NCBI GenBank assembly: GCA_003116995.1
Contig: BDSL01000003.1
Coordinates: forward strand, 496,001-560,000
Origin: Yamagishiella unicocca
Taxonomy: Eukaryota > Chlorophyta > Chlorophyceae > Chlamydomonadales > Volvocaceae
Length of the DNA: 64,000 bases
Reading direction: 5' to 3'
In this document: positions 23,071 through 33,479 of the stretch, piece by piece
How positions within the stretch are numbered: the first letter of the stretch is position 1
Layout: every line of letters starts with the position of its first letter
The notes under the pieces: generated by a model
The model's input: only the letters and a program-made list of their open reading frames with translations
Databases searched by the model: none
Told to the model about the DNA's origin: nothing
Translations under genes and position numbers: made by a program

Positions 23071-25131
23071 GTCATAGGCAACACGTTTCATACTAGTTCC
23101 CCTCATCAGAAGAAGTACCAGGAAATGGGCAAGCTCGACCCGTCACAGCAGGACCGCTGGTGGAAGTCACGGGTACGGTGACAGTATGGCGCAGAATTGG
23201 CGCGCAGCAGGGATGCCTTTGTAATGCACTCGCGCACGCCGAACGATTGGGCGTTGGTCGTATCCATGCGCCGAATAGTGCCCTAAACCACCACGGGATG
23301 TGTTACCAGCCTGTTGTTTTATCTCCGCAAAGGACTCAGCATGACACTTTTTGAAGAAAGAGTTCGTCACAAACCATCCGATACCTTTTTGGCGACCGAC
23401 ACGGCGGGCGCGCATACACAAATTCACACGAAATGCAGCCCCCCGCGTCTCAGTTTCGAATTCCATACAATGCGGAACCCCCCACTCGGAAACTAGCCCC
23501 TTCAAACTCGTTTGTCGTTGCAAGGACACACGCGAGCCTGTGCGCCTACACACGCGTTGCCTTTTAAATGCAACCACAGAGTACAGAACATGCAACCACG
23601 TGTTCCATGTTTACCAGCGCACACCCAAAACAAAATACCAACAAAACATCAATCGGACAGTCACCCCTTACGTTGACTTGGGCACACCGTATGCTCAGAT
23701 GTGATTACGCATGGCGTGCAGCATAGGGTCGACACGCTCTCCTACCGTACGCGGTATCTGACGATGGTGTCCAACATTACATACAACCCAATACGCTCAC
23801 CCCATCCACGCAGATCGAAAAGGAGGAGTTGCAGTACGGCATCAAGGGAGGAACACAAGACAGTGTGAAGTCACCGAGGAATAATGTCACCTTCCTAAAC
23901 ACTCTGGGGCAGCCTCAGGTAGGTCGTTACTTGCGAAGCACCATCTCGTGTTATCGGCTGCCGGCGTGAACGGGTGGGCACCTGTGACATGCATGGCAGA
24001 GGGGTTACCCCAAGAGGGCCCCGACACGTGGTATAGTCTTCAACTCGCCACCACTGGGGAACCCCTGCCACGCGTATGCTCTTCATAGCAGAACAACGCG
24101 TGTTGCAGCTATAAGCGGGCTGCAGCGCTGACGTCGTATGGCTGATGCTCACCAGATGCCAGCGTGGCTGCGGATGTACGGGCATCATGGCTGCAGATGT
24201 ATGGGCATCGTGCCCGTCGGTTCAATTGTGGGTTCACGTCCTCATTACCCGCCGTCAGCATGCCTGGTGGCACAGCAACGCCCCTCCCGCGCCGAGCGTG
24301 ATTCCAAACTTCTGCACGCCCTTGCGACTCCTCACCCTCTATCGTGCACGGGCTGCCCTTCCCTTCCGTCAGGTGGTCGCCCTGGCCTCTGAGGCTCATC
24401 TCAGCGGCGCTGGCGCGCTAGTCAGCCCCAACCGAGGGCAGACCCGGCCGCAATCAGGTGCGCCATGGTTTGGGGCTGGATTGCGTTTTTCCCGTGTACT
24501 GGGCAAGTCCGTCCACGATGTTTATGTTTTTTCTTGCTCGACATGTTCCTGACGAACCGGACGTGTCCACGCGCTTTATGGCCTGTGCAGCTGCTGAACG
24601 GCCAGGGAGCGTGGCCTCGATGTCAAAAGCACCCGTAGGCATGTCCGGCTCCGTAGCCTCGCAGCCTCGGACGTCGAAGAAAAGCCAGGCGGGAACGGAC
24701 TCGCAATCGTCGGTGGGTCAGTGGGAAGGCGGGGATGCATTCGGCAAATTGGGTTGCCTTCAGGTCGGGTCGAGACCACGGGTCTCTGTTGCGGCCTTTC
24801 CTAGCGCGGGTTGACGGGTTCATGGGGCCCCCTCGAGTGAAGTGGGTTGGGGCAAGGCCCGCGGCCATGGTATGATTACCGGTAGTCAGAGTATTATGGG
24901 CTGCAAGGATATTCATGGATTCTGCACATGGTTATTGCACATCGATACTGCACAATATGTGGTTCCTAAAGACATCGAACATGTCTTTGATGTGGCCACC
25001 ACCTGCAGCTGATGCGGCGTCTGGAGGGACTGGAGGAGGCCTTGTCCATGGAGCGGGTGGCTCGACTACAGGCAGAGGAAGAGATGCGGCAGCTGATGGC
25101 CCTCCAACATCAGCGCAGGACGGGCAAGTAA
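23071..25131 (+). CDS. Unrecognised protein with C-terminal coiled coil (5' exon unresolved)
   Basis: Five exons join in phase: 23071-23172, 23814-23918, 24373-24457, 24591-24712 and 25009-25131 (TAA), giving 178 residues plus an unplaced start. All acceptors are strong (GTTTTTCAG, CCACGCAG, CCGTCAG, TGTGCAG, CCTGCAG). The first part is polar and aromatic (HQKKYQEMGKLDPSQQDRWW), the middle is Ser/Pro/Gln-rich and probably disordered, and the last 40 residues form a coiled coil (LEGLEEALSMERVARLQAEE). No family is recognised. Divergent pairing with the TPR-like gene and its build are compatible with a cilium or centriole protein, but nothing proves it. Confidence 0.75.
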
Positions 25132-28100
25132 GCGGAGTCAAAATGCGGCAAGCTGGGACGAAGTAGATTCGAATCTCGGGTCGTCATGTAGCTCGCCTAC
25201 TGCACATGCAAGTACGTGTATAACGGCCAAGTGGGTGCGGCCAAACCGTTTCAGTATTGGGTTACGCGAGAACTGCCAGAGGGGCGAGCGCATCGCATCA
25301 GCGCTTTGCGATGTGCGCCGGCAGAGGCGGGGCGTAATATGATTGGGACCTTTCTTAGGTAATATTTGTGGATGTCCTGAATAATGTATGGCTATATGAC
25401 CTTATTTCGCATGTGACGTGCTTGGAATTTTTAGACACGGTTTTGTTGGACTTACGGAACAAGGACACTATCACTTGCCTCGGTGTGTCGGTTACCGCTA
25501 TGTCGTACGTCAAATGGACGCCTGGGGTGTGTGAAATGGCTGGAAAACATCTGCTGCCCCTGCCTGCACGCTTGGCAGCGAGGCATCTTTAGTCCACAAA
25601 GGTCTGCTGCTTCGGTTTGATGCCGTTGGTAAAGGCATGTCGGCAAGCAGAGAGTGTTATGGTTTCATGATTTGGAGGCAATTGGTGCAACATGACTCAG
25701 CTTACATTTTGCAGTTAGCCAGGAGTGATAACCCTATGGGTGTGTGCGCGCCTGATTTGTAGTACTGTTGGGTGGACGTTGCAGAAGTGCGGACGCAGAG
25801 GAACAGACGCAGAGGCGCAGACTTGGAAAATTCACCTGAAGACGCAGACGTCATGCTATTGCTCGTGCATGTCCGTGCCGCACCTTGCAGTGCGTCGACT
25901 TTAGGGTTTCGAACCTTGTGCTGATTACGGTTGTCGGTGATGTAGCGGCAATTACCAACATGTATGCAATCGCATGGTCAGCGCCCAGATGGGTGAATGT
26001 GAACCCGTACACAATGATGAAACGGGCTGCAATGGCTTAAAATTTGAACTTCCTCGGGAGCTGCCGGCCTGCGATAAACAGGCCAGCTTCCCTCGGTTCC
26101 TCTGCTCGCGCAAGCTTGTAGTTCCATTTGGCGTGACACTCAGCAACGCGCACCGATTACTTGTCACAAGTGCAGCGCATCCCAAGAACCGACTGCTGTG
26201 GTTCGCGTGGACCTGTGCGCTCTCGTTGCCTGCAGTAATGACCTGCGTCGAGCGCTTGACTTGTCTGCATTGCAGCGTTTTTTGGATGCGCTCGGATGCT
26301 GGGCGACAAGCGGCGACGCTAAGGGGGATGGTATGGATGGGCACGAACCTTAGCAAGCGTTGGCAACTGCCACTTGAGCTATCTGGCATCTTCCGCTAAA
26401 TTTTGGTACGGCAATCACAAACCAGGCGTGCCGCGACTACCTCCCGTGCGCTGAACCGTAGGCTTATCTATCCGAGGCCTCTAGGAGGCTCCGCGTCTAT
26501 AATGGTTTGAACAAACCTGGGCGTTCCCCATGGCGCACATGGCGCTTGCACGTGCCGACTGAGGCCGACTGCACGCTGGTGGCAGAGGCCGCGCCCATCC
26601 ATACCTTGCATTGTGGTACCGCTGAGTAGCGAAACTGCATTTGCGTTTTAGCATGGTTAACCCAATCGAGCGATGCTGGGAATATATTTACAAATTGCCC
26701 TGCTATTCCTTAATATGCCCTGCTATTCCCCGCCCTTAGAGACAACGGGGTATCATTGGGCATTCCTATTGTGCATGTTAAGACATCCCTTCGCAACGCG
26801 CCAACTGTTGTATGTTAACGAACGCAGACACTGGACTGCAACCAGCCTCTAGCCGCCGTCATCGGCTGTCGGCCACTCGCTCCAGCCCCGGAACATGCAC
26901 ATCGCAACGCAGCTTACACGGTAGACGCAATCGTATGGCAGGCAGAAGTTTGATGTACTCATTGCTCGATCATGGCTTAGCCTGGCAAGGTCCAGTGGCA
27001 ACATGCGACAAATGTCGAACGAGGCGACAGGCGACGACACCTGTGCCCAGCATATTTTTTTGCAGATTACATTTAATTATGTCCAAAAAAGCACGAGGTG
27101 TGGGGATGGGTCCCTATCCTGCACATTTGGTGCATACAGAGTGGCGGTTATTGCGCAGGTTCCGGGTAGTAACTCCTCCTACTTCGCGGTAGGGATCTCT
27201 TCCCACCAGAAGTAGTGCACGCAGCTTCGTCCTTTAGATAACGGCCACCAGTTGCGTATCAGTTGCGGTTCGGTCGGGCCTTCGATCAACTTAGACAGAC
27301 GCAGCCCGCCCAAGTACGTTTCATGCAACAGATACCGGTGCACGACGGAAGCGGCGTATACATACGTTATCCGCAGTAAACCCATATCAACATATTACAT
27401 CTTCCTTCAAAGTGATACAACACGGCCTCAACCTTTGGCCGTCGGTTCTCAGGAGCTCGTGTCAAATCGACATCATAAGTCGCCACCGCAGTATCGACTA
27501 AAGCGACATCATCCTCTGGACCACCTTCTTCATTGCCTAAGGTGGGATTTTATATTGTGATAACCTTGCGGCAATGCAGCTTTGCACAACTTGCGCACTA
27601 AGATTGGATGTGCCGCATACATTCACGCACCGATATGCAAGGTGCCTAGACGCTTAAGCCCCTCGTTCATGACGTGCACTTCATCTTTAAATCACCCACA
27701 CCCGGAATAAATGATTCGCAGGGAGAGCCATAACCCAGGACTATACAGCCATGCCAGGACAAAATGCGCGTCGGCCATGCTTATGGCGACAGGCGCTACC
27801 GCTCTTGGTGTTGACGTGCGCAGCAAGATACGCATGTGCATCTCAGGCTCGCATGTGAGTTCCGACAACAGACTTCCGTTGTCACGGCGGCAACGGTCAG
27901 GCGTCTAGGGCGGGCTGTTTCCACACGTCCAAGCCGCCGCGATGCTTATGGCGAGCCATACCTAGTATTGGGTATTGCTTTGCGTTGGATGCTGTACCAA
28001 CCATGTGACCATTCAGTACTTAGCGGACGGACGATCCCATTGCTGACCAAGGGGGAGGGTCTGACGACATTTGCCCAAACCCTTACCCTTGCGTAACAGG

Positions 28101-28169
28101 CGCGGCCTGCTCGCTGATGATAAGGATACAAGAGCTGGAATGGGCTGGGTTGTGTCTAACTTCTTTCAG
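25132..28169. other. Intergenic region, probably includes unresolved 5' exon(s) of the pherophorin gene
   Basis: About 3 kb of mixed composition. The longest open frame (plus strand, 25974-26399) has no splice-consistent neighbours or recognisable motif and is opposed by an equally long minus frame, so I do not call it. The signal-peptide exon of the gene at 28170 should lie near the right end. An ATG at 27778 with an in-phase GTGCGC donor at 27817 is one possibility. Confidence 0.4.
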
Positions 28170-29341
28170 GACCGTACACTCTGCGACGCCACTTTCTACC
28201 ACAGCCCGCTGTATGTCAACATCACCCGCCCAGACAGCCTTTCCATCTGCTTTGGGATCGCAGCCAAAGCGCCCAACAACCTGCACAGCTGCCACGTGGC
28301 TTCCACTGCGGGACAAGTCAGCAAGGTTCAAGTGCTCATAGGTGGGTGTGCTCAAGCACAGGCAGCTTTGGGGCAGTTGGGTGTGTGTTTGGCGCACATA
28401 CTGGCAATTAATGCACGGACGCTCGCCGGGCACTATGAGCTGCTTGGAGTGAAATAATCCTAAAAACAATCCTTCCGTGCCTTCCCTCTTCCCCTCCCAC
28501 TTACAAACAAACAGCTCCCGGCTGCACCGACGCCGTCGCTGCTGTGACCCTTGACGGCCAACCCTGGAGCCAGATCTCATTCGGCACGCCGAGGGGCAAC
28601 ATCCTCTCCATTGAGGGCATCGACGCGGCTCAATCGCCGGACGCCACCAAACCGTCCAGCCACAACATTTGCGTTATGCTGCAGCCCGACCACAAGACCT
28701 GTGGTTCCTTGTCGAGCTTCTGCGCGCAATCCCTTGGGCCCGAGCCCGCGTGCGCTGTACTCATCGGCGACAAGAAGGGCAACACCAAGAATGGCTGCTG
28801 CCCAGTTAACCGGGTCAGCTATGCCTCCGCGGCCATCCAGACCAGGCTGGTGTTCGAGCTCGTCGCGCGGCTCAACGGAAAGGGGTACGGCTGCAGCCGC
28901 ATCGTCAACGACAGTACTGCCGCCTCGAACATCTCGACCCAGATCATAGCGCAGTACGCCAAGGCGCTGCAGATGGAGATTGGCGACTTCGAGTTCTTGT
29001 CGTACACGTGCAGAGCTGGCCGCTACACGGCGGTCTTCCGAGTGGGCGGGCTCACTGTCGACGCGCCCGAGAAGATTATCCTGCAGTCAAACGTGCTACT
29101 CAAGGCTGCGGCGCAGTCCCTGGGCTTTGGAGGCATCACGGTCAGTCCCTACAGCGTCAGCCCACCGCCACCCCCCCCGAAACCTCGCCAGCGTCGCCCT
29201 CGCTCTCCACGACCTAACACGTCGCGTAGCCCGCCGCCTTCGCCGCACCACATGGATTACCCGTCGCCCTCTGTCGCGGGGCAGCCTCCGCCTGCATACT
29301 ATACCTCCGTGCCGCCGCCACCCACGTACGGCAGCAAATAG
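28170..29341 (+). CDS. Pherophorin-like extracellular matrix glycoprotein (5' end unresolved)
   Basis: Exons 28170-28341 and 28515-29341 (TAG) join in phase to 332 residues plus an unplaced N-terminal exon. The spacing of cysteines and short motifs (LCDATFYHSPLYVN, LSICFGI, C-x(9)-C, NICVMLQ, CGSLSSFC, GCCPVNRVS) follows the pherophorin domain of volvocine wall proteins. A Pro-rich, Arg/Ser-containing tail (SPPPPPPKPRQ, SRSPPPSPHH) follows, of the kind that is hydroxylated and O-glycosylated. A second Cys-containing segment (about residues 165-245) may be a further, divergent domain. It is probably secreted into the wall or extracellular matrix. The signal peptide expected at the front was not located with confidence. 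Confidence 0.8.
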
Positions 29342-30575
29342 TGTCTGTCGCATACATTGGGTGTGTGGGCTAGTTCGCGTGACGTGGTTCTCCATGACTC
29401 TCTCACGGGCGTTGATGATTGGCATCGCCCGCATGAGATGAGTAACTAATCACCTAGGTACCGGATAGACCCACATTTTTTATTTTTTCAAAATGATAGG
29501 GCGGCTTATTTATTCTTTGCGAGTTGACTAAAATACTGGAAAATACCCTCGAGTAGCGCCGTGTCTGGACGGCAGGGCATAAGGCAGCATGTGATAGTGC
29601 CATGCAGCAAGGGGCAGCGTGTTAAGGCATGGGAAGTATACTTAGCAAGGGCATGCTGGTTGAGTCGGTTGCGCTGGTTGAGTCGGTTGCACTGCTCCCT
29701 GGGAGGAAGCTTAAAACATATGTGGCCGTTGTGAAAATTTGCGGTTGCGGAGCTATTATAGATAAACCATCTTATTGCTGGGGTGCGCAGCCTACGACCT
29801 GAGTATGGCTTAGGTTGGATCCCTGTTGTCATTGGTTAACTTGACCAGGCTAAGGTAGCCAGGTTTCTGGTTAATGTTTGGAGTATTAAGCACGCAGTAT
29901 TCCCTGTTTCCATGCTACGAGCATATAGATTGCGTGTCTAGTTTTATTTCACAAGGTTCCTTTGCTGCTCCCCAACTTCTGCTCAGATCACGAGCGCCAG
30001 GACTGTAACAGTTACTACTGCCAGGAATACCGCAGCCTATCGTAGCACCTATACATATGCACTATCAGGTCAGGATGCCCCTGACGCTATACCCAGCTGC
30101 AGCTATTGCAGTGCGTCTTTCACGATTCGTAGCATTTTGACGGCATGTTGGTTTCGTGGATCGAAACCGAAGCTAAGTGTGCAGTACCGGCACGTTGGAC
30201 GTTGCCGAGAAACGACCAAGAGTGAGGAACGCCGTAGGGGTTCTTAATTCTTACAGGTTGCGCAGGTGATGGCGGCACCACCAGCAACGCAGACTCAAAC
30301 AAAGCACCCCCCCCCGAAACCGATTGGTTGTGCCCTGTGTCGCGGCCATGGAAAAACGCAGCTGCCGCAACAGCACGCACCACCGAACAAAAAGGTGAGC
30401 ACCCACCAACCAGCCGAAACAGGAGCGACCTCGTCTTCCACTCCGCTGCAATGCGATCATATGAAGACTGCGAAAGAGGGCTCCGCTCATTATCTCACGC
30501 TGAGCACCCTGACACAAGCTGCGGCCACCCCTACGTGGCCAACGTACCAACGAGGTATATGTTACCCTCCGCCGC
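29342..30575. other. Convergent spacer with two candidate poly(A) signals
   Basis: 3' UTRs of the pherophorin gene (+) and the DUF1499 gene (-) meet here. TGTAA at 30004-30008 could serve the first. TTACA at 30251-30255 (TGTAA on the minus strand), about 320 bases past the DUF1499 stop, could serve the second. No other gene seen. Confidence 0.45.
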
Positions 30576-32968
30576 TTAGAAGCCGGTGCTGCGCCAGCCC
30601 TTGGTCTCCAGCTCCTGGCGAATGGCCTTGATGCGCTTGCGGTTGATGTTGCCATCGGATTCGCCCACACGCGAGGCTGAGCGGTACTCCACCCGGGCGC
30701 CCGGGCCGGGCTTGAACCAGAACTCCACATCGTCAACGAACTGAGGGGGGCCGCGGGCAACGCGTTAGCCGACGCCAACCGGGCACATGGAGTCATGGTA
30801 CATGCAACTTGGGAGTACTCCAGACCGCGGGCAGCGCGCTCCGTGGCTCGGCCCCAAGTGCGGGAGGAGCCGCAGCGGCGGAACAATTATGGCGACCGAG
30901 CAGCGGATGTCACTACGAGGCACCTGATTCCTCGTGGCACGCCGTCGTACAGGTGCACCCGAGCCGAACCGTCCTGTTGCCAACTGCTGCAATCTGGAAG
31001 CACTGCGGGGTGGATGCGCCCGACCCCAACCACGCGAGGGGGATACCCGACCCCACCAGACCCGAACCCCGATGGTGACTTACTCCCATGAGCGGGCTCT
31101 CGTACTCGACATACACGTAGTCCTTGGTCTGCTTGATGATCTTGGGTGTGAAGCCGTCAGGTTCAAGCTTCTGGATCTGCACCCGCAGGACACACAGACA
31201 CAGACACCCAGAAGCACCCAGCGTCAGACGGCTGGACAAATGATTTGGCGCTAGCAACGTTGCGCTGGAAGGCGCGGCAGGTTCCGGTGATCGGTGTACA
31301 CGTGCACGCCGGAGGCTCCCGCCGCGTTTCCATTCCCAACGACCACCACACCACGTCCAGATAGCGTCACACATCAGTGATGGCCGGTGCTTCCCCATCT
31401 ACCGCAACGCAGTTTGTGTTTTCCGTTTCCGAACAGATGAGCTCATGAGACTCTAGGCATACCGGTACGCCATATGTGATGCACTTGCACGCATCACATA
31501 TGGCGTACCGGTATGCCTAGCGTACGTGATGCGTGCAAGTGCGGTCCAGGGAGGACGCGGTGCGTCTATCTAGCTAATGACCTTCGGCGCTGGAGAGACT
31601 AGCTGACCCATCACCCTTTCCAAACGCCCCGCAACCCCAAGGCTCGGCTCTTGGTGTCTCTTCAACTCTGATAAGCACCCCCAGGCGCCGCGCGGCCTCC
31701 TCACCGCCGTCACCAGCTCCGACATGGCCTGCTCCTGGCTAACTGGGCCCTTCATGCCGCGGCCATCCTGGGGGTTGTAGGTCCTGGGGGAGGGGGAGAT
31801 AAAGACCCGGTTACACGACGTGGGTAGTGAAGCTGGCGCATGGTCTTCGGACATAGTCCAGGGAGGGGGCCCGGATCCAGCAGGAGCTCAGTGTCAGGAC
31901 AAAGGGGGGCCGGGTCCAGGGAGGGGGCGGGGTCCGGCACGAGCTCAGTGTCGAAGTATAGTACGTGCTCGTCGAAGTGCGTTAATCCATGGCTGGGTGC
32001 ATATGACGGATTGGGAAACCTGCTGTCCATTCGTGCTCCCCTTATACCGGCGTTCAGTACGCTTAGATCTGGGCAGAAGATAAAGTAAGGCGCACGCGCT
32101 GTGTTCGTCTTTTTTTACTCTAGGTGTAGGTGGGGGTTGCGTATTATATGTTCTCACTAGGCTGTGTAGAGGCATCCTGACTCCCCATGGAGCCATGATC
32201 TACCTCCCAGCACCTTACACGGTGATGACGTCCCACCATGCAATGAACTGGCATCCTAACGCCACAGCCCTGCAGGGTTGTGGCCAGTCACCCTATCCCA
32301 AAGTTTAAGGCTTCAAGTAAACCCCATTCCCGTTATCACATCGCTGAGCTTCGTATTGAGCTTCATCAAAGATGTGTGGGTAACCTACATGGGCGGAGCG
32401 TAATGCGTCCGGTCGTTGCCCTCCTCCGACGTTGCAATGCAGTTGGGAGTGGCCGGGCACAGCGACAGAGTCTGGACGCCAGCACCGTAGTCCTGGATGC
32501 CCAGGTTTCCAGGGCGCGGCGCCGCGCCAATCGTCAGAAGAGCGCCCAGGACGGCCACGTTCACGGAACGGAGGACAATCTCCCTGCGGGCGGGCCAAGC
32601 ATGATTGCCAACCGAGGCTTATAGGATTCCTTACATCATAACGAGTTACGAATTTCAAGTATTTAAGCAACATGGTAGGAAGATCTGCCTCGCAAGTAAA
32701 TATGTGGACGGTCACTGCCGGTGCGGCTGCTGCGATCAGCATGTCAGCAACGGCCCAATTTCAGAAGATCGGTCAATTGATCCCCAAAATTCGCTCCTCC
32801 CGGAAGCTGAGCCACCCACTTGGGTTGGAGCTTCTCCGCACTGTCACCCTGCCATTTGGACACTTGGCACACCAGCTGACGCGGAATCGACACAGTGCGA
32901 AGCGTTGGCTTCACAGCGCCGCTGCGCTGGGCCAATCGGCTGCACGGAGTAGGCCTCTGCAGCTGCAT
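30576..32968 (-). CDS. DUF1499 family protein, probably plastid (thylakoid lumen)
   Basis: Five minus-strand exons join in phase to 226 residues: 32968-32820 (ATG), 32583-32389, 31783-31705, 31176-31084, 30740-30576 (TAA). The first 50 residues (MQLQRPTPCSRLAQRSGAVK) look like a chloroplast transit peptide. A second hydrophobic stretch (VNVAVLGALLTIGAAPRPG) resembles a lumen-targeting signal with an A-x-A-like site. The mature part has the DUF1499 hallmarks: an N-terminal CPATPNCIATSEE block, YVYVEYESPLMGFVDDVEF, and a closing RSASRVGESD...NRKRI motif. The family is widespread in cyanobacteria and plastids; its function is not established. It is divergent from HCAR. Confidence 0.88.
31453..31542. 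repeat. Perfect 30-base inverted repeat overlapping a second 17-base inverted repeat
   Basis: 31453-31482 is exactly complementary to 31491-31520 around an 8-base loop (ACTTGCAC). In addition 31481-31497 is exactly complementary to 31526-31542. The two hairpins share bases and cannot form together. Both lie in the third intron of the DUF1499 gene. Confidence 0.95.
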
Positions 32969-33479
32969 GACTGCCGACTTCTGCGTTGGCGAATAGGTCG
33001 ACGTTCGTAGAAGGCAACCGTAACCAGCGGAAAAGCATATAATGAGCACATGACATTGTTGCAGTTGAGGCGATTTATTCCCTGAGGCACCTATACGGCA
33101 GTAGCCGCAGTAGTTGCCCCACGCACTGACGCAATGCTAGAAAATGGGGTGAAATAGAGGATCCACTCCCGCATTAAGAACATCGTACCTGCCCCAACGT
33201 GTCCTGGGAGCGTCTTGCTTGTCCGCTTCCGCTTCCTACCGGTAGCTGTTCTTCGGAGCGCCCTTCAGCGCATTGCTCCTTTTGTACTACACGTCATTAG
33301 CGGCGTCCTGTATTACCGAAAAATGCTCGGACGTGATTGCGCACGTTATGGCCCGGCGCGGAGGGAGGCAAACGGCACAGGTCGCTCGCGGGCGCCACTC
33401 GGAGCGGCATGGAGGTGCGGGCTCCTGCGTTATCAGCGCGACGCAGATAAAGCTGTCGGCTCTAGGGCTTGCCACCACA
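32969..33479. promoter_or_regulatory. Divergent promoter region between DUF1499 gene and HCAR
   Basis: About 510 bases separate the two proposed start codons. Both products are predicted to be plastid proteins, so shared light or plastid-related control is plausible. I recognise no specific element. Confidence 0.4.

Noticed and set aside
25974..26399. 141-residue plus-strand frame
   Set aside because: No motif, no splice partners, and an equally long frame on the other strand.
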